Assembly (NCBI RefSeq): GCF_007753265.1
Contig: NZ_CP036349.1
Coordinates: 2,079,363 to 2,143,362, forward strand
Direction: 5' to 3'
DNA length: 64,000 bases
Source of the DNA: Botrimarina mediterranea
Lineage (GTDB): Bacteria; Planctomycetota; Planctomycetia; Pirellulales; Lacipirellulaceae
How positions within the stretch are numbered: the stretch's first letter is position 1; each line of letters opens with the position of its first letter. The position numbers were made by a program, and so were the translations under genes. The notes under the pieces are model-generated. The model was given only the letters and a program-made list of their open reading frames with translations, did not search any database and was not told where the DNA came from. Shown piece by piece: positions 1 through 7,444 of the stretch.

Positions 1-914
1 TAGTCGAGCATCGGCGCTAGTTGACCCAGAGCCGAGATGCCGACGGTTGATTCCGTCATACATCCCGCCATGACCTTGAGGCCATGCTTCCGAGCTTCGG
101 CGACCATCCGCCGCGCGGGCGCGAGTCCGCCGCACTTCACGAGCTTGATGTTGATGCCGTGGAAGTGATCGACGCAGCGGGCCACGTCCGACTCGGAGAT
201 ACAGCTTTCGTCGGCGATCACTGGGAGCACGCTGTGCTGGAACACCTTGCGGGCGCCCTCGCGGTCCTCGGCCGGCAGGGCCTGCTCGATGAACTCAACG
301 CCCAGCTCTTTCAGCTCCGGCGCGTACTCGATCGTCTGGTCGGCGGTCCAGCCGCAGTTGGCGTCGACGCGGAATAGGGCCTTCGTGTGTTGACGCAGTT
401 CGCGGACGATCTCGAGGTCTTCGCTCGTGCCGAGCTTAATCTTTAGCACCGGCCAGTCGGCGACCTCGGCGGCCTTCTCGACCATCTTCGGGATGGTGTC
501 GATGCCGATCGTGTAGTTCGAGGTCGGCGCGTTGGCGGTGTTCAGCCCCCACAGCCGCCAGACCGGTTCGCCACGGAGTTTGCCCCACAGGTCATGGATC
601 GCCATGTCGAGCGCGCACAGCGGGAAGGGGCGGCCTTCGAGCTGGGCGGCGAGCTGCGGGATCAACTCGCTCACCAGCGCGTCGGGCGACGAGTAGTTAA
701 ACCCCGCGATCAACGGCGTGACCCGCTCGACGTCGGCGACCATCTCGGGGATGGTCGCCTTGTAGTACGAGTTCGAGGTCGCCTCGCCATAGCCGGTGAC
801 GCCGTCCACCGTGAGCGAGACGATCATCGTGTCCCGCACGGACGACGACCCCCGCGCAATCGTAAAGACGTGCTTGAGCGGCAGGCGGTAGTGCTGCGTC
901 GAGACTTGGATCAT
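1..914 (-). CDS. Dipeptide epimerase / N-acetyl-D-Glu racemase (DgcA-type), 3' end off window
   Basis: Enolase-superfamily racemase of the L-Ala-D/L-Glu epimerase type; 304 codons are visible and the reading frame is still open at base 1. The catalytic KxK pair is K158/K160 (LKIKLG). Metal ligands are D184 (VDANCGW), E210 (FIEQALP) and D235 (IADES), and the opposite-face lysine is K260 (IKLVKCGG), followed by MAGCMTES. Family members epimerise L-Ala-D-Glu from murein peptides, or N-acetyl-D-Glu in the DgcN/DgcA route. The DUF1611 gene immediately upstream on the same strand favours the second or a combined role. An inverted repeat lies in the 85-base gap between the two genes. The start is the ATG at 914. 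Confidence 0.9.
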   Translation of the reverse strand, partial: MIQVSTQHYRLPLKHVFTIARGSSSVRDTMIVSLTVDGVTGYGEATSNSYYKATIPEMVADVERVTPLIAGFNYSSPDALVSELIPQLAAQLEGRPFPLCALDMAIHDLWGKLRGEPVWRLWGLNTANAPTSNYTIGIDTIPKMVEKAAEVADWPVLKIKLGTSEDLEIVRELRQHTKALFRVDANCGWTADQTIEYAPELKELGVEFIEQALPAEDREGARKVFQHSVLPVIADESCISESDVARCVDHFHGINIKLVKCGGLAPARRMVAEARKHGLKVMAGCMTESTVGISALGQLAPMLD

Positions 915-929
915 GTAAAGAAATTTTTG

Positions 930-1001
930 AACCACGAAGGAACTAAGGAACGAAGGAAGGACCAAGGCTACGAGCCTTCGTTCCTTCGTTCCTTTGTGGT
1001 T
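930..1001. repeat. Inverted repeat, CCACAAAGGAACGAAGG family
   Basis: Two arms, one beginning AACCACGAAGGAAC and the other ending GTTCCTTTGTGGTT, fold into a long imperfect hairpin between the DUF1611 gene and the epimerase. Related copies lie at 40609-40691 and 44285-44376, with a single arm near 55583-55608. The stop codon of the DUF1611 gene touches the repeat edge. Confidence 0.8.
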
Positions 1002-2061
1002 AGCTTCTAGCGTTCTTAGCGGCGAGGATCGCGTCGGTTAGTTCGTCGGTGCCGTGGCGGATGGGGTCGGCAATGGGCAGGCCGAACTCGGCCCGCATCC
1101 GCTCGCGCTCGGCTTCGGCCTCGGCGTCCGACAGCTTGCGGCTGTTCATCGCGATCGCGATCACCTTCGCGGGGTTGCCGAACGCGGCCATGTGCTCGTA
1201 GGCGTCGATCACGCTCTTGTGCGACGGCAGCGGCAGGTAGTCCATCCCGCGCATCGTCTCGCGGCCGGCTTCGTAGACGTAGATCATGGCGTGCGGATTC
1301 GTGCCGTGCAGCAAGCCAAGCGACACGGCAGAGAACCGCGGGTGCGTGATCGTGGCCTGGCCCTCGACGATCATCACCTCGCGCGACAGGTTTTGCCGCA
1401 CGAGCTTCTCGCAAGCGCCATTCACGAAGTCGGAGACGACGCAGTCGATCGGCAGGCCGTCCCCTTCGACCATGATGCCCGTCTGCCCGGTGGCGACGAA
1501 CTTCGAATCGACGCCCTTGCGCTCGAGCCCGCGTGAGATCTCCAGGGCAGATAGCATCTTGCCGACGGAGCAGTCCTGGCCGATCGTCAGCACGCGGAAG
1601 CAATCATCGGTCAGGTCGAGCCGTGTGGCGACGTCCTTTTCGTTGTTCTTGCGGACGTCGTGGATCGTGACGCCCGCTTCGGCCGCGGCGGCGACGATCT
1701 CGGCGTCGTCCGACAGAAACTGGTGCATGCCCGAGACGATGCTCATGCCGCGCTTCACCGCGTCGAGGCAGAGGGCTCGCCATTCGGCCGGGATCTTGCC
1801 GCCGGCGGTGGCGACGCCGATGAGCAGCGTGTCGGGCTTCTCTACTTCATCCAAGGAACCAACAATCGGCGTATCGCCGCCGACGCCGAGCAGCTCTTGG
1901 GCCGTCTTCCCTTTCTGCGTCGAGTCGAGCACCGCAACGACGTCCTCGCCGCGGCAGCGGAGCATCACGTTGGCGGTCTTAGCCGTCAGCGGGTCGGTCT
2001 TCCCCTCGGTGAGGATGACAATGCGGCTGCCGCCGATCGGTGTGTTAGTGGAGCTAGCCAT
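1000..2061 (-). CDS. DUF1611 family protein, DgcN-like (D-glutamate N-acetyltransferase type)
   Basis: A 353-residue DUF1611 protein with an N-terminal Rossmann-like part (about residues 10-130) and a C-terminal P-loop-type part with TIGQDCSVGKM near residue 163. A characterised member, DgcN, N-acetylates D-glutamate and is encoded beside the epimerase DgcA; the same gene pair is present here. That points to D-Glu released from murein as substrate, though DUF1611 proteins have been assayed in few organisms, so this is inference from family and context. I chose the ATG at 2061 because the family begins at the IVILTEGKTDPLTAKTA region. The open frame continues upstream through a palindromic repeat and is probably not translated there. 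Confidence 0.82.
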   Translation of the reverse strand: MASSTNTPIGGSRIVILTEGKTDPLTAKTANVMLRCRGEDVVAVLDSTQKGKTAQELLGVGGDTPIVGSLDEVEKPDTLLIGVATAGGKIPAEWRALCLDAVKRGMSIVSGMHQFLSDDAEIVAAAAEAGVTIHDVRKNNEKDVATRLDLTDDCFRVLTIGQDCSVGKMLSALEISRGLERKGVDSKFVATGQTGIMVEGDGLPIDCVVSDFVNGACEKLVRQNLSREVMIVEGQATITHPRFSAVSLGLLHGTNPHAMIYVYEAGRETMRGMDYLPLPSHKSVIDAYEHMAAFGNPAKVIAIAMNSRKLSDAEAEAERERMRAEFGLPIADPIRHGTDELTDAILAAKNARS

Positions 2062-2116
2062 CGTGGCGGATGCTCGGGTGGGGAGGGGAAGGTGGGGGAG
2101 AGTTTGTTGGTTATTC

Positions 2117-2172
2117 CTCCGGTCGCTGACGCTCCCGGCTCGCCGGCGAGCCGGGAGCGTCAGCGACCGGAG
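2117..2172. repeat. 56-bp perfect palindrome (GGTCGCTGACGCTCCCGG family)
   Basis: Bases 2117-2144 are exactly reverse-complementary to 2145-2172 with no spacer, so the DNA could extrude as a cruciform and the RNA would fold into a 28-bp stem. It lies between ldcA and the DUF1611 gene. A second copy, with 20 bases between its arms and one mismatch, is at 62427-62502. Confidence 0.95.
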
Positions 2173-2285
2173 TGAACCACCAACCAACTTGAAATCATCT
2201 GTGACGCTAAGCCCGAAGCTAGACCAAACGACGCCGCCACTCTAGCGGTCCACCCGCAGGGAACCATCGGTCCCGCGCAGAAGAC

Positions 2286-3236
2286 TCACGACAACACGAC
2301 CGGCTGCAGCAGTTCGAGGCCCGGGGCGTCCGCGTCGAGCCGCACGATCGCTCCCATCGGCAGGGGCAGGTTGGGGTGTTCATGCCCAAACGGCGCTCCG
2401 GCGATGACCGGAACGCCCAGCGGCCCGAAGAATTCGGCCAGCACCTCGTCGACGGTAGGCCGGCTCTCCTTGTCGTAATCGCTGAAGTACCCAAGCACCG
2501 CCCCGGCGATCTGGCCCAGCCGCCCGCTCGTGCGGAGCTGCGTCAGCATCCGATCGACGCGGTACGGCTCTTCGCCGGTGTCCTCGATCAGCAGGACCGC
2601 GCCATCGAAGTCGGGTTCATCGGGCGTGCCGAGCAAGCCCATCAGCACCGCCAAATTGCCACCGATCATCTCCCCCTCCGCGACTCCGATACTGAGCATG
2701 CGTACATTATACCGAGCCGGCGCGGCTAAATCACGTAGATTCTGTCCAGAAAACATCGCGAAGCTCGCCTCGGTTTCGGCGCCTTGTTCTTCGCCACCGG
2801 CGCCCAATCCCGCTACAAGGTTCGGCCCGTGAAAGGACACCAGCCCACAGCGCCGCTGGATCGCCGCGTGCAGCGCGGTCAGGTCGCTGTAGCCGCAGAC
2901 GATCTTCGGCCGCGCAGCGAGCAGGCCAAAGTCAACGCGATCCAGTATCCGCCCGCAGCCATACCCGCCGCGGACGGCGAGCACCATCGTTGTCTCGGGG
3001 TCGCGAAATGCGGCTTCGAGTTCGGTGATGCGTTCGTCATCGGTTCCCGACAGGAAGCCGTGCGGCGTGCAGAAGTCGCGGTAGGTCTTCGGCCGATAGC
3101 CCCGCGCCGTCAGGTTCGCCATCGCCGCCTCGAAGCGGTCGCGCTGCGGCGAGCTGGCGGGCGCGACGATCGAGATCGCGTCGCCGGGTCTTAGCGCCGG
3201 CGGAATCGCGAGCGGCTTGCGCTGAGTATCGCTCAT
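2286..3236 (-). CDS. ldcA: LD-carboxypeptidase (S66 family)
   Basis: A 316-residue cytoplasmic S66 serine peptidase, expected to remove the terminal D-Ala from murein tetrapeptides. The catalytic triad is visible: nucleophile S117 in GYSDLT, E218 in LLIEDTGE and H285 in FGHEHPN. RGGYGCGR precedes the nucleophile strand, as in the family. The ATG at 3236 overlaps the stop of spmB in an ATGA arrangement, which fixes the start and suggests translational coupling. A longer open frame reaching 3299 would run into spmB and add an unlikely leader. Downstream lie the DUF1611 and epimerase genes, an order reminiscent of Bacillus ykfA-ykfB. Confidence 0.93.
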   Translation of the reverse strand: MSDTQRKPLAIPPALRPGDAISIVAPASSPQRDRFEAAMANLTARGYRPKTYRDFCTPHGFLSGTDDERITELEAAFRDPETTMVLAVRGGYGCGRILDRVDFGLLAARPKIVCGYSDLTALHAAIQRRCGLVSFHGPNLVAGLGAGGEEQGAETEASFAMFSGQNLRDLAAPARYNVRMLSIGVAEGEMIGGNLAVLMGLLGTPDEPDFDGAVLLIEDTGEEPYRVDRMLTQLRTSGRLGQIAGAVLGYFSDYDKESRPTVDEVLAEFFGPLGVPVIAGAPFGHEHPNLPLPMGAIVRLDADAPGLELLQPVVLS

Positions 3237-3793
3237 GCGAAGAACATCCACCCTAGCACTAGCGCCGCCGTCAGGCCCGCGAAGTCGGCGAGGAGGCACG
3301 CCGGCAGCGTGTGGCGGAACCGCTTCACGCCCACGGCGCCGAAGTAGACGCTCATCACATAGAACGTCGTCTCGGTGCTCCCCATCATGATCGAGCCCGT
3401 GTTGCCGACAAACGAGTCGGGCCCGAAGCGGTCTTTGTCGAGCAAGTCAACCAGCACGCCTCGCGCTGCGCCACCGCTGAGCGGCTTGGTGAGCGCGAGC
3501 GGCAGCAACTCGAAGGATTCCGCGAACCGTTCCAGGCCGACGGCCATCAGCGCCTGCTCGCCGAGCCACTTGACGTCGTCGAACAAGCCGCTGGCGAGGA
3601 AGACCTTGATCGCGAACAGGATCGCCACCAAGTATGGGATGATCATGATCACCACGCCGAAACCCTCTTTGGCGCCGGTGATGAACGACTCGTACATCGG
3701 CACGTCCCGCCACCACGCGGCGAAGACGATCAGAAGGATCACCCCCGGCACCGTCCACTGGCTGATGACTTCGAAGACATCGGCGGTATTCAT
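3233..3793 (-). CDS. spmB: Nucleoside-recognition (gate) domain membrane protein, SpmB-like
   Basis: A 186-residue membrane protein of the SpmB type, with hydrophobic helices near residues 14-30, 45-68 and at the C-terminus, and the conserved stretch FVGNTGSIMMGSTETTFYV (about 128-146). In Bacillus, SpmA/SpmB affect spore-core dehydration; in non-sporulating bacteria the role is unknown, but the pair often accompanies murein peptidase genes. Its ATG overlaps the spmA stop and its stop overlaps the ldcA start, so the three are a coupled unit. A transport or permease role for murein-derived peptides or their products is only inference. Confidence 0.85.
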   Translation of the reverse strand: MNTADVFEVISQWTVPGVILLIVFAAWWRDVPMYESFITGAKEGFGVVIMIIPYLVAILFAIKVFLASGLFDDVKWLGEQALMAVGLERFAESFELLPLALTKPLSGGAARGVLVDLLDKDRFGPDSFVGNTGSIMMGSTETTFYVMSVYFGAVGVKRFRHTLPACLLADFAGLTAALVLGWMFFA

Positions 3794-4506
3794 GACGATG
3801 CCCCTTCGACAGGAGCGACAGCCACCGGCGTCACGGAGTAACGCGGCAGCTTGGCGAGAAGCCTCACCGCGGTGACGGCGACGACGGTGCTCACGATCGT
3901 CGCAACCATGATGTATGCCAGCGGCCCCGCCGGATTCTCACTGCCAGCGGCGATGCGGTAGCCGATCACCGCGATCGGCACGAGCGTCACGCTTGACGTA
4001 TTGATCGCTAGGAAGGTCGCCATCGCGTTGGTGGCGGTCTCCTTGTCGGGGTTGAGCTCTTGCAACTCTTGCATCGCCTTCAGGCCGAAGGGCGTCGCCG
4101 CGTTGTCGAGGCCCAGCATGTTCGCCGACATGTTCATCAAGATAGCGCCGTGCGCCGGGTGCCCGTCGGGGATATCCGGGAAGAGCCAACGCATCAGCGG
4201 CCGCAAGAGATAGGCCAAACCATCGACAAGGCCGGCGTCCTTCGCCACCTGCATCAGCCCCAGCCACAGGACCATGATGCCAATCAAGTTCAGTGAGACG
4301 TCAACCGCAACGTTGGCGCCATCGATGGCCGATTGCGTGACCTCCTTGCCGAGTTCCGCAAACGTCACCGGCGTCGCCGGCTCCTCGCCATCGTCCAGCA
4401 CAACGGCCTCAACCGGCGGCAACGGCAACCACGGCCGCACCAGCGCCTTCGCCGGCGCATAGAGGATGCCGATCGCGACCAGCCAGAACCAAATCTTATT
4501 GAGCAT
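3790..4506 (-). CDS. spmA: Nucleoside-recognition (gate) domain membrane protein, SpmA-like
   Basis: A 238-residue SpmA-type membrane protein and the first gene of the coupled spmA-spmB-ldcA unit. It has an N-terminal helix (about 5-22), a gate-domain core with NMSANMLGLDNAATPFGLK (about 126-144), LAINTSSVTLVPIAVIGYR (about 165-183) and a C-terminal helix. TGAGG lies shortly before the ATG at 4506. The region upstream is occupied by a large inverted-repeat element, so a promoter could not be placed. Confidence 0.85.
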   Translation of the reverse strand: MLNKIWFWLVAIGILYAPAKALVRPWLPLPPVEAVVLDDGEEPATPVTFAELGKEVTQSAIDGANVAVDVSLNLIGIMVLWLGLMQVAKDAGLVDGLAYLLRPLMRWLFPDIPDGHPAHGAILMNMSANMLGLDNAATPFGLKAMQELQELNPDKETATNAMATFLAINTSSVTLVPIAVIGYRIAAGSENPAGPLAYIMVATIVSTVVAVTAVRLLAKLPRYSVTPVAVAPVEGASS

Positions 4507-4527
4507 GGCGCCTCAGGTGGCGACGTT

Positions 4528-4768
4528 TAGGAAAGGAGATGGGGGGATGTTGGTGATAGGGGGGGATCGTGGCCGCCACGGATAATGCCTTTGGAACACT
4601 CAATTCAATCCGTGGGCGAAGCCCACTGTGGGAGGCGTCTCCAGACGCCGATGACGCGCACCATGCCGTGTTCGGCTAAGAGACCGTAATCGGGGTCTGG
4701 AGACCCCTCCCACATAAGCAACTGAAGCCATCCCCCTTATCGCCACCCATCCCTATCTCCTTCTCCTG
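4528..4768. repeat. MITE-like inverted-repeat element with a second repeat nested inside
   Basis: Terminal arms of about 38 bp, AAAGGAGATGGGGGGATG at the left and CATCCCTATCTCCTT at the right, are inverted copies of each other. The same arms bound the element at 54161-54413. Inside is a complete copy of the 88-bp GTGGGAGGCGTCTCCAGAC repeat (4627-4714), so this is one family inserted in, or captured by, another. The element fills the gap between spmA and the M14 gene; no other gene is seen between 4507 and 4795. Confidence 0.75.
4627..4714. repeat. 88-bp inverted repeat (GTGGGAGGCGTCTCCAGAC family), copy 1
   Basis: Begins TGTGGGAGGCGTCTCCAGAC and ends GTCTGGAGACCCCTCCCACA; the arms are near-perfect inverted copies around a variable centre. 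Copies 2 and 3 are at 39794-39880 and 58093-58180 with almost identical length. Confidence 0.9.
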
Positions 4769-4795
4769 TCATGTCTACAAGGTAGGCAGAGGGGC

Positions 4796-6511
4796 TCATC
4801 CCCTGGGCCCGCCCCACGGGATCCACTTACCGGGGGAGTCGTGGTGAAGGCCGGCGGCGTCGCGAACGACCGTACCGCCCACGTAAACCGCTCGCAAGCA
4901 ATCCTGCGCGATGGCGTGATCCGCTGGTGTCTCGATCAAGACTAAGTCGGCCGGGTAGTTCAGCATCACCTCGCCACGAGTGTTCCAGCCGAGCTGACTC
5001 GCCACGCTCCGCGTCTCGCGGAGCCAGGCATCGAGCGTCGCCGGCACGGGCGCACTGCGCGTTGGCGTTGTCGCCGGGTCGAGCGCGGGGATGCCCATCC
5101 GGCAACACGCTTCGACGAGCTTCTCAGGCAGCGGGCCGAGCGTGGCCACCACGCCGCCCGCTAACCCCTGCGTCAGCCGCCGAAGAACGAGCCCTTTGTC
5201 GGGCGCCTCGCCGTCCCACGTGGCGACGAGGGCCGCGTTGAGCGGCGGCGACAGACGCTTGGCGGCCGCGACCTGCGCCTCGACGCCGCCGGCGCCGAGG
5301 TTAATCGGGATCAGCACCGTCGTCGCGCCCTTTGCGGAGAGCGTCTCCCAATCGGCGGGGCTCTCGTCGAACGCGTCGTCGGTCGGCTCAGCGAGGACGA
5401 TCCGCCCCGGGGCGATGACGGCGGGGGTCTCGATCGTCGTCAGGCCGCCGTTCTCGTGGAGGTCGCCGATCGCCGCGACCGTCCCCCCCTCCATCGCCGC
5501 GCAGCCTGCCATCCGCCCGGGGAAGTCGACGCCCAGCTCCGCCTTGGAGACCACCGCCTTCTCGCCAGACAGCTGCGCGACCCCCGCGCCCCGTATGAGC
5601 AGGTCGAACTGCGGGTAGGACGACGACCGGGGCAAGGTGAGGTAGTTCTGCGGGTCGCAGTCCTCCAGTCCGCCGGGCTCACCGAGCGCCGTGGCGGCGA
5701 TCGCGTCGAGCGTCTGCACGAACGCGGCGAAGTGGACCTCTTCCATCCGCTTGAAGTCGGCGTCGGGCCAGCCGCCGGCCTCGACGAGGATCACCGACAC
5801 GCCCTGCCGCTGCACCCACTCGCCGAAGGCCCGGGCCATGAAGTCGGCGTCGTAGCGCGTGACGCGACCATCGCAGGCTTCACGGACTCGTTCGAAGAAC
5901 GTCGCGGCGACGCGGTTGGCCTCCTGAACCGAGTCGGTCTGCGAGTCCTCGGGGTCGAGTGGCGGCACGAGCAGGGACACCGACGCCGGCCCCAATGGCG
6001 ACGCCACCGCGGTGCGGCGGCCCTGGTTGTGGAGGTTGAAGCCGTAGTCGGGTTTGAAATCGAGGATTGTGTCGCGGAACGCCCGGCCCTCGGGCGTGGC
6101 GAACTCCAGGGCGTCGCGGTTGACGTCGATCCCCTGGGCGTTCTGCCGAGTATTGCGCTCGGCGCCGTCCGGGTTGAGTGGCAGGATCATGCCGATCGTC
6201 AGGCCGCGGAGGACCCGCTCGGCCGGAGTGTCGTCCTCTAGCAACAACTTCAACAGATTTAGCAGCATGGCCGTGTGTGTCGGCTCGTCGCCGTGCATCT
6301 GCGACCACATCATCGCCTTCTTGGGCCCGTTGCCGAGAACGAGCATCTCGATCGGCCGGCCTTCGAACGACCGCCCGATCTCGCGCCGCTCGACTTTATG
6401 CTTGCCCCCGGCAAGAACCGCCTCGACCGCCGCGGCGATCGCCAGAGGCTTCCAACCCCCAACGGGGCTGGTAATGACCGAACGGGCGACGAGATCGTCC
6501 CAGGCAAGCAT
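4796..6511 (-). CDS. M14 zinc carboxypeptidase/amidase fused to an amidohydrolase-like C-terminal region
   Basis: A 571-residue protein. Residues 1 to about 310 are an M14 metallopeptidase with zinc ligands H73 and E76 (QMHGDE) and H161 (FNLHNQ), the substrate-binding NPDGAERNTR run (113-122) and catalytic E244 (LVEAGG). Cytoplasmic M14 enzymes such as MpaA split the gamma-D-Glu to diaminopimelate bond of murein peptides, which fits the neighbourhood. The last 250 residues resemble the beta-sandwich of amidohydrolases (VAAIGDL, PGRIVLAE, YPADLVLIE, VYVGGTVV) but lack the HxH metal motif and most of a barrel. I chose the ATG at 6511 because a longer frame would overlap the divergent gene at 6627. 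No signal peptide is seen. Confidence 0.85.
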   Translation of the reverse strand: MLAWDDLVARSVITSPVGGWKPLAIAAAVEAVLAGGKHKVERREIGRSFEGRPIEMLVLGNGPKKAMMWSQMHGDEPTHTAMLLNLLKLLLEDDTPAERVLRGLTIGMILPLNPDGAERNTRQNAQGIDVNRDALEFATPEGRAFRDTILDFKPDYGFNLHNQGRRTAVASPLGPASVSLLVPPLDPEDSQTDSVQEANRVAATFFERVREACDGRVTRYDADFMARAFGEWVQRQGVSVILVEAGGWPDADFKRMEEVHFAAFVQTLDAIAATALGEPGGLEDCDPQNYLTLPRSSSYPQFDLLIRGAGVAQLSGEKAVVSKAELGVDFPGRMAGCAAMEGGTVAAIGDLHENGGLTTIETPAVIAPGRIVLAEPTDDAFDESPADWETLSAKGATTVLIPINLGAGGVEAQVAAAKRLSPPLNAALVATWDGEAPDKGLVLRRLTQGLAGGVVATLGPLPEKLVEACCRMGIPALDPATTPTRSAPVPATLDAWLRETRSVASQLGWNTRGEVMLNYPADLVLIETPADHAIAQDCLRAVYVGGTVVRDAAGLHHDSPGKWIPWGGPRG

Positions 6512-6626
6512 GGCGGGCTTTGGAGAGGGCGGCGCTGGTGGTGAACCGCTCAGTCTCACGCAAAGGAGCGAACGCGCAAAGGCGTCAACCGCTTGCGGCT
6601 TAACGGCGTAGCGTGAAACTAGCGGT

Positions 6627-7415
6627 ATGGACGCCCCCAAGCCAATTCTCGATCTCGCCCAATCGACACCCGCCCGCGTCGGCCTGGCGGTCGAGTCGCT
6701 CGACGGCGCCTGGAGCTACTCGGTTTTGCCCGACGAGGTCTTCGCCCAGGCCAGCGCGATCAAGGTCCCGATCCTCTGGGAGCTGCACCGCGCGGCCGCG
6801 GCCGGTGAGCTGTCGCTCGACGAACGCCTGACGGTCGATCCCGCCAACGGCGCCGGCGGCTGCGGTATGTTGCAGAACTTCCTCCCGGGCGCGTCGCAGA
6901 TGGCGTTAGGGGACCTGGGCGTCGCGATGATCGTTCTCAGCGACAACGTCGCCACGAACCTGCTGATCGACCGTTTAGGCTTCGACGCCGTCAACGCGTT
7001 GCTGGTCAGCCAGGGCGCCAATCAAACCCGGTTGCGCCGCAAGATGATCGACCCTGAGGCCCGGAAGGCCGGTCGAGAGAACACCTCGACTCCCTCCGAA
7101 GCCGTTCGGCTGATGCGGCGGCTGCACGACGCCGAAGGAGCGGGCGACCCCGTCGCCGCCGCCGTTCTCAAAGTTCTGCGGCTACGCAAAGAAAGCCCGG
7201 TCACGACCGTGCTGCCCAGCGACACACGTCTGGCGACCAAGCCCGGCATGCTCGACGGGCTCCGAACGGAATGGTCCATCGTCGAGCGCGAAGGCGTCAA
7301 CTACGCCATGGCCCTGATGGTGGACGGCGGCGACGAGATTCTGATCGACGCCCTCGTGCGCGAAATCGCCGTGGCGGTGAGACTCGAGGCATTAGGCGCC
7401 TCGCCGACCAGCTAG
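6627..7415 (+). CDS. Class A beta-lactamase-like serine hydrolase without signal peptide
   Basis: A 262-residue penicillin-recognising-fold protein with S43-x-x-K46 (SAIK), S105-D106-N107, a possible omega-loop E144 or E151 and K205-P-G in place of KTG. It has no signal peptide, and the catalytic domain starts almost at once, so it is predicted to be cytoplasmic, unlike true beta-lactamases. It diverges from the M14 gene and is convergent with the regulator at 7445. The island around it suggests a murein-peptide or D-amino-acid ester/amide substrate rather than antibiotic defence. That is inference. Confidence 0.82.
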   Translation: MDAPKPILDLAQSTPARVGLAVESLDGAWSYSVLPDEVFAQASAIKVPILWELHRAAAAGELSLDERLTVDPANGAGGCGMLQNFLPGASQMALGDLGVAMIVLSDNVATNLLIDRLGFDAVNALLVSQGANQTRLRRKMIDPEARKAGRENTSTPSEAVRLMRRLHDAEGAGDPVAAAVLKVLRLRKESPVTTVLPSDTRLATKPGMLDGLRTEWSIVEREGVNYAMALMVDGGDEILIDALVREIAVAVRLEALGASPTS

Positions 7416-7444
7416 TCGCCAGCGGCGCGTTCTACTCGCTTCGA

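Noticed and set aside
6627-7415. Antibiotic-resistance interpretation of the beta-lactamase-fold gene
   Set aside because: No signal peptide, KPG instead of KTG, and murein-recycling neighbours argue against a defence role.
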